Shown: positions 53,546 to 64,000 of the stretch, one piece after another
Layout of the letters: each line of letters starts with the position of its first letter
How positions within the stretch are numbered: position 1 is the stretch's first letter
Assembly: GCA_016110215.1 (NCBI GenBank)
Contig: JADWQD010000020.1
Location: forward strand, 186,001 to 250,000
Source of the DNA: Capronia americana
Lineage: Eukaryota > Ascomycota > Eurotiomycetes > Chaetothyriales > Herpotrichiellaceae
DNA: 64,000 nt
Reading direction: 5' to 3'
Position numbers and translations under genes: made by a program
Notes under the pieces: model-generated
Told to the model about the DNA's origin: nothing
The model's input: the letters and a program-made list of their open reading frames with translations, nothing else
The model's database searches: none

Positions 53546-55812
53546 ATGCGCACCTTCACGGACATACAGTAAGGGGCGATCTCCTTCATCTAGCACAGCA
53601 TCGGCTAATGATATGTAGGCGGCGCTGGGCCTCGCTCTTCAATACATCGATCGGAGTCGACTTGCGACAAGCCGTTAGAGGTGGTGAGGGTTTTGATCCT
53701 TGTGAAGATGGGCTGCGGTCGGTTTGCTGGAAGGTGCGTGGTCGAGCCAGACTGTCCAAATATGCTGAGTCTCCAGCTCAACCGTCGCAGGCATTCCTTC
53801 TTTACGGACCACTCAGCCAAGGCTCGTGGCCCAAGAAACTTGCGGAATCTCGATCTGCCTATGTGTCTCTCCGAGATCACTTTCTTCGCTTTATAGAGCA
53901 TCCGACCGACCTCCACTCGTCTGGAGATCCCTTGGCAGACGATGACGAGAACGTATGTGATTACAAGTCCCGTGCTCACTTCTCATGTCCTGACCTCTGA
54001 CAAAAGCGAAGTCTCCCTGGTCAACCCTACGGCAGGACGAGATAAGCAGAGAAGAAATATTCCAAGATGTCACGCGATGCATGCAAGATAACTACTTCTT
54101 CCGCGAGCCTTCCACACAGAAGAAACTGCTGGACATTCTCTTCATCTACGCCAAACTTAACCCGGATATAGGATATCGACAGGGGATGCACGAACTGTTG
54201 GCACCCATCCTTTGGGTTGTCCACCAGGATGCTGTTGACTTGATGGGGGTCCCCACCGTAGACAAGCAGGCCGAAGGGACTGATTTCATGATTGAGGTAC
54301 TGAACGCCAAGTTTGTCGAGCATGACGCTTTCAACCTCTTCTGCGCGGTGATGCAGACAGCGAAAGCATTCTACGAAATGGGAGAGAATCGAGACTCCTC
54401 CCCCATTGTTGCGAGAAGCATGCGAATCCATGATGATATCCTTAGCGCGATTGACCCCGAGCTGGCCCGCCATTTGACCGTTGTAGGCATTCTCCCCCAG
54501 ATATATTCTATGTGAGCGAAGTTCAGTCACAAGATTCTTTGGACTATCCCTGACAGGTCGCAGTCGCTGGATCAGATTACTCTTTGGACGAGAATTCGAA
54601 TTCAAGGACGTTCTGAAGATTTGGGATGTTCTCTTTGCAGAGCACTTGCGGTCGGATATCGTGGACCTCACCTGCGTGGCAATGCTCCTAAGGAATCGTT
54701 GGACTTTGATTGAAGCAGATTACACGACCGGCATCACCGCACTGACTCATTACAGCCTTTCCGATCCGACGGAGGATCCACGATCGCTTGTGCGGGATGC
54801 GATTTTCCTCGACAGGAACCGAGACAGTGAGGCAGGTGCACTCCTCATTCAGCGATATTCTGGCAGGCCTCCGAAACGCACCGAGGCTCTACCGAGTCGC
54901 AGTGCATCCGCCACAAGAGTGGCAAGGACTCCACAGCATCGACCGTCCCCAAGCGCGTCACCGGGCCGGTTCGTATCACAACAAAGACAACTCGAAGGTC
55001 TGTTCAGGGAGGTCACCGGCACTCTGCAGAAGCGCACTGAAGGCTGGGAAGTGTCCAAGGCTGTCCGGAGCGCGGTGGGTGAGGTTCGACGTAATGTGAA
55101 CAATTACCAATCAGCACACTCCAGACAATCTAGCGCCGATGGCCCTCAGCGGTTCGTGCCAGAGCGTAAAAGGCCAGAGCTAAAGGCACAGGACGAGGCG
55201 ACGCGGGACTTGCAACATAAGTTTCGGGCACTGCAAGAGCGCAACATTGTGCTGGCGAAGATGCTAGATGATGCCTTGCAGTCTCTGAGGACAATCAAGC
55301 TGACGAATCCGGCGGGTGCAGACGATGCCGAAGACAACCTGAACATCTCCCTTGCCAAAATCCAATTTATTTCCGTGTATCTATCCGATTCAGACATCCC
55401 AATTCCGAACGAGGAGACAGCCAAAGCTCCGAAGCCGTCAAGGGAGACGCCGGACTCATCTGAGAAGCAACCAGCGGCACCCGTCCAGACTGAACCAAGT
55501 ACCAAGAAGGAGAAAGGGTTCGAAACAGGTATTCAAGCTCTAGAGGCCGAAAAGCGAGGCAGAGAGACGCATATGCCATCTCAGCGGCCGTCGTTGATGG
55601 ACTCTTCATTCTCTTTCATGCTCGGGGAAAACCGGCATCGTTCAAGCTTTGTCAGTTCGGTAGCAGACTTGCCAGAACACAGCAGGGAGAGCGAGTCAAG
55701 AAGCAGACCCAAAAAGAAGGCGCTTGAAGCCAAACCTCATCCAGAGGGCAAAGGTTCGGACAGTGAAAACGACGGCTTCACCTTGAATAAGATTCAAGGT
55801 GGACAGGGCTAA
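53546..55812 (+). CDS. TBC-domain Rab GTPase-activating protein (TBC1D5-like)
   Basis: There are five exons: 53546..53568, 53619..53733, 53791..53952, 54012..54511 and 54564..55812. Phases are consistent, giving 682 residues. Exon 1 is only 23 nt, but it restores a proper N-terminus before R-R-W-A-S-L-F. The TBC domain runs from about residue 35 to 285. The arginine finger is in I-F-Q-D-V-T-R (Arg122, IxxDxxR) and the glutamine finger in Y-R-Q (Gln157). D-G-L-R-S-V-C-W-K and R-L-L-F-G-R-E-F are typical of the TBC1D5 branch. The C-terminal ~350 residues are basic, Ser-rich and disordered, with a short coiled coil (~480-515). TBC1D5 proteins turn off Rab7 on endosomes and work with retromer. 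Confidence 0.92.
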
Positions 55813-56952
55813 CGGACGAAGCCTGTTCCAGGATGGTTGATTCTGCTGTGTAACTTGAGCGATCCTCAGCATGCCGATCATCCAGGAACCAATTCCAAAC
55901 TCGGTTGCATATTATCCATAGCGGGCAAGTTTGTGAGTGCGGATAGACATTCCTCCTATGGAAGAATTCTGGCGTCTTTCGAGGTATGGCTTGTTACCAA
56001 CTGACACTCAGACACCCATCATCTTCAACCAGGGTTGTACCCACAGGGATGCCCTTCACAGCGCCTTAGACGTTGCACTCATCGAATGGAACGGCTGTTC
56101 TTGTCCCAAACGTGTTTCTTGTTTCTCAACGAATGACCCGTGCTGACTCGGAGCCGAGTCTCTTCTCCATCAAGCAACAGACGTTGATGCCAAAGATGCA
56201 TCTTCATCAGGTCACGGACATCGTCATTTGCCTTGATCGACCATGGCGTGTAATTCTCCCACCAGCTACGATGGATAAACAGTCCGATGACCAGAAGTGT
56301 CAAAGTTCGAGGCACCGCGCTACCCTAGTCGTGAAGTTGTAGTTAAGCAGAGTGCTGAGATCTTACCAGGGTGGATCTCAGGCGGACCTTCTAGATCTTT
56401 GCGCCTAAAGTAGCTTGGCAGAGGGGTGCTGGGAATCGATTGGGCGCCTGGGCGTCCAAGTTCGACAGGCACATGCAACCCGTTAGGCCTAAGCCAATCG
56501 CCACGAGCTGCTTAACACAAGCTGCCGCTCACAGGCAAATCATAGTTTCAACCACAACTCACTTCGTTCCCGCTCCGCCGCCGCTTGGATTAAAGCCGAT
56601 GACCTATTGATCGACGATTCTTGCTTCCTCTCTGGGGATCATCAACCTCACCTTCGAGGGCCGAACAATCTCTGCACGTCGCTGCCGTTCCATCCCGCTG
56701 GATTTCGTCGCCCTACCAACACTTAATCCACATCCACGTTTCCGAACCACTAGTTGAGGACCTTTCAGCTGTCCTCCGACTGTGCTCTTGTGCTTGTCAG
56801 AACTTATATGAGTTAGATGAGCGATGTCTGTCTTATACCGGGGGTCGTGACATCGGGATTGTAGCGGCCGGACGGCGACAACACGAAAAGATATCGAACG
56901 AGCGTGTGTCCAGCATGACTCGCAATGGACTGCAGATTCACGGTAGGCCACT
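55813..56952. promoter_or_regulatory. intergenic, upstream of the PAS kinase gene
   Basis: 1.1 kb between two plus-strand genes. No gene is seen. The minus frame at 56604-57086 overlaps the kinase start and is a shadow. Confidence 0.4.
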
Positions 56953-59900
56953 ATGTCCGCAGAACCCGGCGACGAGGACCTTTTACTGCTGGGATACAAA
57001 AGGGTTGAGAATGCACTGACCCGTGGTGGTGCAGGAGATATCACCCCCCCTCTCTCACCTCTTCTCTCCATACCTTCACCAACCATGTCCGGAGATCAGG
57101 CCCTACGAATACCCAAGAACAAGAGCACTGGAAATTTGGCACAGCCCACCAGGCGCGATGCGTCGCCGCTATCTCAAAGAACAAGGTTCTCCTTCGATGC
57201 GGGAACGTCACAAGAGATAAGCAATCTGAAAAGGTGGGTTTAACACATGCGTCAGAGTATTTGGATTTGACACGGCTGTAGGGCTGCTCGCCTCGACCAT
57301 GATGGTTTGGGACGGTCCGGCCTTCGAAGAATTAGACGGCAGGGACCTCCATTCCGGACGCCTACACTGATCTTGGAAGGCGGAGAATTCTCTGCCCCTT
57401 CACTTCATCACTCAAAGACCATGCCAATATCTGGCTCATCCAGCCGGTCCGTCTCCACAGGTGGTTACTTGATGAGCGGCCCTTCGTCCCCAGCCATTGA
57501 AGACCTCCACCGCTTTCCATCAGAGTCCCTCCACTCATTTTCGTTTGCCAAGCAATCAGAAGATGTTTTGCACGTCCGGCAAAGCATACTTCAAAAATCC
57601 ATCGACTTTGTGCGGGGTCGGTCTTCCTGGGCCGCGAATCCAGCGTTGGCCGATGCCCAGGCACGAGTGAGTGGCGATCCAGAGCTGCAGGGCATGATGG
57701 ATTTGCTGAAAAAGGCCAAAATTATCCCCATCGACACAGGTATTGCGGGATATAGGACGGTTGGCTTGGGGCCACTCACTGGACCAGCTCACATGGATGG
57801 ACGCAACGTCTTCGAGAAGAGCTTCAGCCTGGAATTGGACAACTCAAAAGAACAGCTCCCAAGTCCCACTGCTTATGAAGCTGAGCAACAGCGGAAATAT
57901 TCCCTGGACGACGACGATGAGGTTGTCAAGGAGGCAGATCTCGAGATGCGAATACCGCCCACCAGGTCAGAGTCCATCGATGCACAGGCACAGCCTCAGA
58001 TTGCACCGCGAGCGGGACTGAAAAGGACCTACACCGATGTCCACTCTGCAACTCTGCAACAGAAATTGATCGAAGCCCTCGCACAGCCATATTCCGTCGA
58101 TGACCCCGTTGTTGTGCAAAACGTTGTGCCTGCGTCGGTGGCCGCGACTGTCCCTATCATTCCTGCGGCCGGAAACAGCTCAGTGGTGCATAGCCACAGC
58201 AGCAAATGGTCACCAACTCACCAAGCCGTCTTTCGCACCCAAGCTGATGCCCCTTGGACAATTCTGGCTGCCAATGATATCGCCTGCCTGATTTTCGGCG
58301 TCACACGAGCTGAAGTGCGGTCCTTGAGCATTCTTGGCATCATTCAAGAGGAACGAAGACAGTGGTTGGAGGCGAGGCTGGCGCGCCCCGAAGAAGACGC
58401 CGGAGAGCAATCTCGTCCGCCAACCAAGAATGAAGTGAGAAGTCCTAGCCTGTCTTTGGTAGGCTCAAGAAGCGGTATTACAGCTCGGCTGCTTAGTAAA
58501 GCTCCCTCTCGAGCTAACAAACCTTCAGAAAGAGCAAAGACGGACGATGGGTCTGGCGGCTACTACAGTCCCAAGCCCAAGAATCATCCGGCAACAAAAT
58601 CGAGGGGCGTCCTGCTCTGCGGAGACATTGTGCCCATTCAAAGACGAGATGGCACCAGAGGTGCAGCGAGTTTCTGGGTCATGGAGAAGCGCGGCGGCTT
58701 GATCTGGGTTATCGAAGAGATTACCGAAGATGTCGCCTACCTTGACATTGACGAGCGTGGCGAGGTCAAAAGCGCCCACGGTGGCATAGACGCCATCTGG
58801 GGTCGGCCCAACCTCGAAGGTTCATCCCTCACCACCCTTCTTCCCAGGTTCCCTTTGGAGGCGCTTGACTCGCATGACAAGCATTACATAGGTTACTTCG
58901 CCGCTGAGACAGCTGAACATGTTCATGTTCCGACCACGGTAGAGGTGTCTCCGACGGGCGATCAGATCCGTGTATCCAGTCTTCCTCACATCGCCGGCGT
59001 CATGGTGTTGGATCCGCAGTCCCTCAAAGTCACAAGCTCAAACAGCATATTCTCAGCTGCGCTCTTCGGATATCAAAGGTTGGAAGGCTTGCCCATTGCC
59101 AATCTGATACCAAGCTTTGAGGATGTTCTGACTATCCTTCGAGATGACGATGGCGTTGATCTGGTTGATGGAATTGTCGTCCCGGAGCATAGTTTCCGCA
59201 GGGCTCGCACCATTTTGTCTCTTCGAGAAGGCAAAGAGAATCCCGCCCACATATTTTTGCGGCCGTGCGGTGTCCCAGCTAAACACAGAGACGGATCAGA
59301 CATCATGGTCGACATTCAAATGAGGGTTATTCGCAGTGAGACTGTCTTTCCTGTTTCGGACGAGGCCATAATCGAGGAGAGGGACGAGACCGAAGCAGAG
59401 TCAAATGTTGCAGTCGCCGAGCTCGTGTACGCTCTTTGGATCATATACTCGCGCAACATCCATGGAACGGGACTGGGCTCAAACGATCCCGAACATTCAA
59501 ATGATCGCCCACTATCACCCCCATCTCAACCCGAGCCCCCACCGTCTCTTCCCTCGCCACCACCGATGCCCTCAGAGAAGTCTCCAGACAGCTCCCAAGT
59601 GTCCCTTCCAGCAGAACATTCGGATGATTCGTTAGACTCCGTCATCATGGACGAGCCCCTTGAGCATCCTCCTCCGCATCTGACGTACATACCTCACAAG
59701 AAGAAGACGATCGAAGATTTCACGATTCTGGAGGAAATGGGTTCCGGAGCATACGGTCAGGTCAAGCTTGTTAGGTACAAGAAAGGTCATTCCAGGAAGA
59801 TGGTGTTGAAGTATGTCACAAAGAAACGCATCCTCGTGGATACCTGGACGAGGGACCGGAAATTGGGAACGGTACCTTTGGAGATTCACGTCCTCGATTT

Positions 59901-60624
59901 TCTTCGTCGGGATGGTCTTCGACATCCAAACATCGTTGAGATGATCGACTTCTTCGAGGACGACATCAACTATTACATCGAAATGCTACCCCACGGCATT
60001 CCTGGCATGGACCTTTTTGATTATATTGAGCTTCGAACTAACATGACAGAGGCTGAAAGTCGGAACATCTTCCGCCAGGTAGTGGCCGCCATTCACCATC
60101 TCCACACCAAGGCTTTTGTGGTACATCGAGATATTAAAGATGAGAACGTTGTTTTGGACGGCGAGGGAAGAATCAAATTGATCGATTTCGGCAGCGCGGC
60201 GTACATCAAGAACGGACCTTTTGACGTGTTTGTGGGAACGATAGGTGAGCCGAAAGCTATTCTCCGCCGTTATGCTCTTCCTGACTTGAGCAGACTATGC
60301 TGCCCCAGAAGTTCTCCAAGGCAGGCCGTATGGCGGGAAAGAACAAGACGTGTGGGCATTGGGCATCCTGTTATACACTATTGCCTACAAAGAAAACCCG
60401 TTTTATAATCTAGGTACGGAGCCCACCTGCTGCATGGAGCGGCTTGCATCAAGCTAACCGTTGCAGATGAAATTCTCGACCACCCATTACGGGTTCCGTT
60501 CTTGCCCTTCTCGGAGGGGTGCTTAGAACTCATTCGCAAGATGCTAGACCGAGACCTGGACGCGCGCGCTACCATCCAAGAGGTGCTAGACGACCCTTGG
60601 CTCGACGACGACGATGATGATTGA
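56953..60624 (+). CDS. PAS-domain serine/threonine kinase (PAS kinase)
   Basis: There are four exons: 56953..57233, 57282..60244, 60294..60413 and 60467..60624. Phases are consistent, giving 1173 residues. A long Ser/Pro-rich N-terminus comes first. A PAS-like segment at ~402-460 (A-P-W-T-I-L-A-A-N-D-I-A-C-L-I-F-G) is followed by a second PAS-like region at ~565-690 (V-M-V-L-D-P-Q-S-L, then F-G-Y). The kinase domain is ~905-1167, with Gly loop G-S-G-A-Y-G-Q-V, Lys in M-V-L-K-Y-V and catalytic H-R-D-I-K-D-E-N (~1041). D-F-G-S-A (~1061) and A-P-E-V-L, the last recovered only by removing intron 2, complete it. The C-terminus is poly-Asp. This is the layout of PAS kinase (yeast Psk1/Psk2), which links nutrient state to glycogen, translation and respiration. 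The start could lie further downstream, for example the Met at 57085. Confidence 0.93.
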
Positions 60625-63367
60625 GCTGTTAACACTAGCTTGTGTTTCTGGATTTTTGAAATGTGCTTTACGAAGAGATCCGAAGCTGAAAGGATGATTA
60701 CAACGACACAATTGCTTTGAGATGCATTCCTATCTAACAAAAGCGGACAGGACGGCTGGTCAGATATCGTTTGAACGACAGATGTGCAATATTGGTTGGG
60801 CCAGAAGAGTGCAACAGATGAATCCACGACAGATGATGGGCAGGAACCGGTTGGAGCAAAGAGATTCAATTGCACGTGCAAACGTTGCAACAGAATCGAC
60901 GCCGGGTACTGTATTCGAAGCGACGTTGCATGAGGAGTGCTGGCACAAGCTGGATAAGAAAGTTGGAGGGTGTGCCTCACATCCTGCACAGAGGTAGACT
61001 TTCTCTCCCCGGGCAGTGGGGAGAGGACTTTTTACGACGTTCGGTTCTCCACTGCAGGATGGGAACGGCCAGGAGACGGCGTCCCTCCGCAAAGGATTGA
61101 GACATGGAGGCGATGTCAAAGCCCCATCCAAGTGGGAAAGCGCCGTTCACTCCACTAGCGTCTCTGTTCTTTTGCTTGATTGTCTCGTCCAAAGCAAAAA
61201 CATACTCGCAATGTCCTGAGTGACCGCTCTGTCTCAAGGCCTCCGCGTGAAGAAAGGTCATGGTGTGTTGGACAGGAACGGTTGTCCCAGCTTCCGAATG
61301 GCTTCTCCTTCGCCGCTGCACATCGATTCACCCGAAATCCAAGTCGCGGAGTGAAGGGAGCGTCTTTTGCGGAGGTAGCTTAGAGCGTATTACCCCTCGC
61401 ATTGTGGCTGTTTTTCGGTCCTTCGCTTAAAGTCTGGGGTCTCTCCCCGCCAGCAGTCTAGAAAACTGTCGCCAAGTCCTTCTCTCTCTGTCCAGCCATT
61501 CTCCGTGCCACGTTCGGCTTTACTCCGAGCCAAGAAGTCATCGTGACGAGTACTCGTCCCAGAAGCTAGTACGTGCCATTCAAAGCAGGATTGAGTCTCG
61601 TCGAGCCCGTGTTCGGAGAAGATCGACCAGCTGGACGCGCAGAAGCAGCCCAGATCTACAGATCATAACACCTGGTTGTGGTCACTGAGACGTACCTTCA
61701 CCCGCATGAGACGGAGAGACCAAGAGGCGTATCAGTACACAGCTTTGTCCCATCAGCGGCTGCTGGTACAGGTGCGATGACCGCAGCCAACTTAGCAGTG
61801 GAGCTGATCTTGACACTACCGGGTACGAGTGCAGAAAGAAACTGTCAAGCACTTGCCCCTGCATTACAGTTGGCAGCAGGGTTCCCATTTCCCGTTGACG
61901 GATCCAGCCACGTCTGCTCGATGTGGCGACTCGTATACGGTGGCATACCGCCGCTTCGCCAAAGATGATTCGGAAAACCGCAGATATCGCGAAGAGCCAG
62001 AGGCCTGGACCCTGCTCTCGCTGCATGTCTCCCGCTAGATGCGGACTTGAGCAGAACACCACGAGCCACCGAACCTAGGACGAGTAGAAGTCAGAGCCGA
62101 GCCCGTTGGCCACGAGGCGAGCGGTGCAAAGCCATGAGTTTCGCTCTTCTTCGGTTAGGTGCCTGCAGGCGGGATCCGCAGTCACTTTTCTAGCTTCTCG
62201 GCACGGAATGCTTCTCCACTTGGTGGATAAGTACTGTGTAACCAGAAGATCTCTGTGGGGAGCAGTAACCCGGCAGGCATCGACCACCCTTCATTCCAAG
62301 TCCGCGCGGGAAGCTGGCTGTACTGGCGTGGCCCACTGCAACTTGGAGAAGACCAACCCGGTGCTGATAACCCCTGGATGGCAAAAAAGAGAAAGGAGAG
62401 GAACAGCCCGAAAGCACGCGATGGCACCTCGGCGGTTGGGAGTCAGACACGAAGCGAGGCACAGGGTGAGATCTTTTCCGTTTGTCGTTTGCCTCCACCG
62501 AACTTGCGGGAGCTGAGATTGCCGTGCTCGATTGTTGTGGTCTTTGCGTGCGGACCTTCAGATACTCTCTGCAAGTAGTCAGACGGACAAGTGCATGGGA
62601 TCTGATAAGCCATCCAGCTGACCACATTCATAGAAGAGACAGCAGAACAAGTGACCTGGCCGAGTGTACAGTACTGGGTTACCACAGAGGGCTATCGGTC
62701 GGATGTGGGCGAGCGTCTCACTAGCGCCCGATGGCTATCGATACGCCGATAAGCCAAACCTGACCCTCTTTCGGCGGGCTGTGTCTAGGTTCCCAGTTAC
62801 CCCTCCTTGCCCTCTTATCGGCGCTGCCCCCCATCTCCAAGCTTTAGCCAGGTAACCACCGCACAATGAAGCGGTTGATCGCAGTCGTTTGGCGGCTGGC
62901 CTCCTCCACATCCTCGGCGGAGTTGAATGACACCCACTTCGCTACCACTAGAGAGGTTGAGGAATGCATACCGGCCATCAGCTGCATGTGTTTGTCCATC
63001 TCTAGCCTCAATTGCGCGTCCGGCCAATCTTGGCAATCCTGATTGATCGATTGCGTATTGCCATGTTCCCATGCTCATGTTGCTGGCGGTCTCTCACCAC
63101 TCATGTCGCCTGACCATATTGTCGTCGGTTGGCCCCGCGACTGACTCTGACCTTCTCGTCCTATCTTTTCTCTACTCGATGGCTGCACTGTTCTTGCCAA
63201 CTCTACCTCAACTCTGGGGACTCTGTTGCTGAGGGGAGTGAGGGACCACTGAAGTCTCGCTTGTCCTACTCGATTCGTTTGACACGCGGAAGAAGCATCG
63301 GACGCTCATCGTACACGTTTGCTTTTACTTTTCATTGCCCGCGTCCGAGGGCCGATTTACTTACATC
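60625..63367. other. 2.7-kb gene-free region
   Basis: It lies between the PAS kinase and the F-box gene, both on the plus strand. Open frames on both strands stay below ~150 codons and have shadow-like composition. It probably holds a long promoter or leader for the F-box gene; the part before its ATG (63140-63360) is CT-rich. No repeat, tRNA or transposon features seen. Confidence 0.45.
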
Positions 63368-64000
63368 ATGGAGCCACCACTTCCCACAACTATGGCGAGC
63401 ACCAACTCCTTCGCCGTTCCCCAACCTTCCTCTCGCCCTGTCACTCCCGCGAGCCCTATGATGGAGGCTCAGACACCTTTCGATCCTCCGGCGAAGCTGA
63501 AAGGCCGTCACAGATTACTCCAGGGTCTGCAGCGCATGTCTTCCTCTCCGTCACTTGCAAAGTTGGGTCGAACCCGCTCGAGCGACAAAGTCTACCTGTC
63601 CAAGCAGAAAGCCTCCATCTCCTGCGTGTCACTCAATTCACCTCCGTCGACGTATTCTCTATCACCTCTCAACTCATATGCTCTTTCCAATGGCTTCTCT
63701 ACCGCACCCACCACACCTGGGTCGCCTGGCAGCCAGCAGTCCTACTTCGAAACCAATGCCAGATTCCGGTCGTTAGACCCCAACGAAATCACCTCTGTCT
63801 CCGTACCAATTGACGTCCGAACGTCGAAACCGCTTTCCAATCCTCTCCCCGAAATATCTGAGAAGCCATTTCCCCGACGCGCGAACTTCAATTTCTGGCA
63901 AGATATGCCGCACGAGCTGAGGATATACATTCTGAGCTTCCTGTCTCCGAAAGACGTCATTCGAGCCTCTTCCGTGTCGAAGGAATTCCATGACATGTGC
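63368..64000 (+). CDS. F-box protein, 5' part only
   Basis: The frame from ATG 63368 stays open for 211 codons to the right edge with no intron. The first ~165 residues are Ser/Pro/Thr-rich and disordered with a basic patch (L-K-G-R-H-R-L-L-Q-G-L-Q-R). The last ~38 are an F-box: N-F-W-Q-D-M-P-H-E-L-R-I-Y-I-L-S-F-L-S, then P-K-D-V-I-R-A-S-S-V-S-K-E-F-H-D. F-box proteins bind Skp1 and bring targets to an SCF ubiquitin ligase. The substrate-binding domain is beyond the window. A long disordered N-terminus before the F-box fits the Grr1/Pof-type LRR proteins, but that is a guess. Confidence 0.85.
   Translation, partial: MEPPLPTTMASTNSFAVPQPSSRPVTPASPMMEAQTPFDPPAKLKGRHRLLQGLQRMSSSPSLAKLGRTRSSDKVYLSKQKASISCVSLNSPPSTYSLSPLNSYALSNGFSTAPTTPGSPGSQQSYFETNARFRSLDPNEITSVSVPIDVRTSKPLSNPLPEISEKPFPRRANFNFWQDMPHELRIYILSFLSPKDVIRASSVSKEFHDMC

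Noticed and set aside
1..64000. CRISPR arrays, bacterial operons or ribosome binding sites
   Set aside because: The gene structure is eukaryotic (spliceosomal introns, long spacers). No direct-repeat/spacer array is visible.

Overview
The window is nuclear DNA from a filamentous ascomycete (Pezizomycotina). Genes lie on both strands with no operon logic. They are interrupted by short introns (mostly 45-95 bp) with GT..AG borders, often GTAAGT or GTGAGT donors. The protein set is typical of the group: DUF3433 and SUR7/PalI membrane proteins, a GAL4-type Zn2Cys6 regulator, salicylate-hydroxylase-like FAD monooxygenases, a T5orf172 protein, an Mkk2-type MAPKK and a PAS kinase. I cannot fix the order from sequence alone; Eurotiomycetes or Dothideomycetes is a guess. 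I assembled the exon models by hand from reading frame, splice borders and conserved motifs. None has transcript support.

0-12.3 kb: a Cys-rich secreted protein, an 8-TM DUF3433 protein, an FAD monooxygenase in tandem with an aldehyde dehydrogenase (probably aromatic or aldehyde catabolism), and a secreted histidine acid phosphatase.

12.6-29.2 kb: an unusual block in which five of seven genes encode low-complexity, mostly acidic proteins rich in Gly, Tyr, His, Asp, Glu or Pro. Two four-TM membrane proteins lie among them: a SUR7/PalI-like protein and a Fig1-like protein with an RGG-type tail. The block also holds a 2.3-kb gene-free stretch with a hexanucleotide repeat and a GTAC-dense segment.

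29.8-34.8 kb: a small metabolic group of FAD monooxygenase, alpha/beta hydrolase and Zn2Cys6 regulator. The hydrolase and regulator stop codons overlap.

35.2-38.8 kb: a predicted four-TM protein carrying two C-terminal chromodomains, which is the most unusual architecture here, next to a T5orf172 (GIY-YIG-like) protein.

40-51 kb: an FMN-dependent alpha-hydroxy-acid oxidase, the cell-wall-integrity MAPKK (Mkk1/2 type), a three-KH RNA-binding protein resembling fission yeast Rnc1, a zinc alcohol dehydrogenase and a Yippee protein.

52-64 kb: a protein with DFGDF-like adaptor-binding motifs, divergent over 215 bp from a TBC1D5-like Rab GAP; a PAS-domain kinase; a 2.7-kb gene-free stretch; and the 5' part of an F-box gene running off the right edge.

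I saw no convincing tRNA, rRNA, transposase, reverse transcriptase, CRISPR array or secondary-metabolite backbone enzyme.
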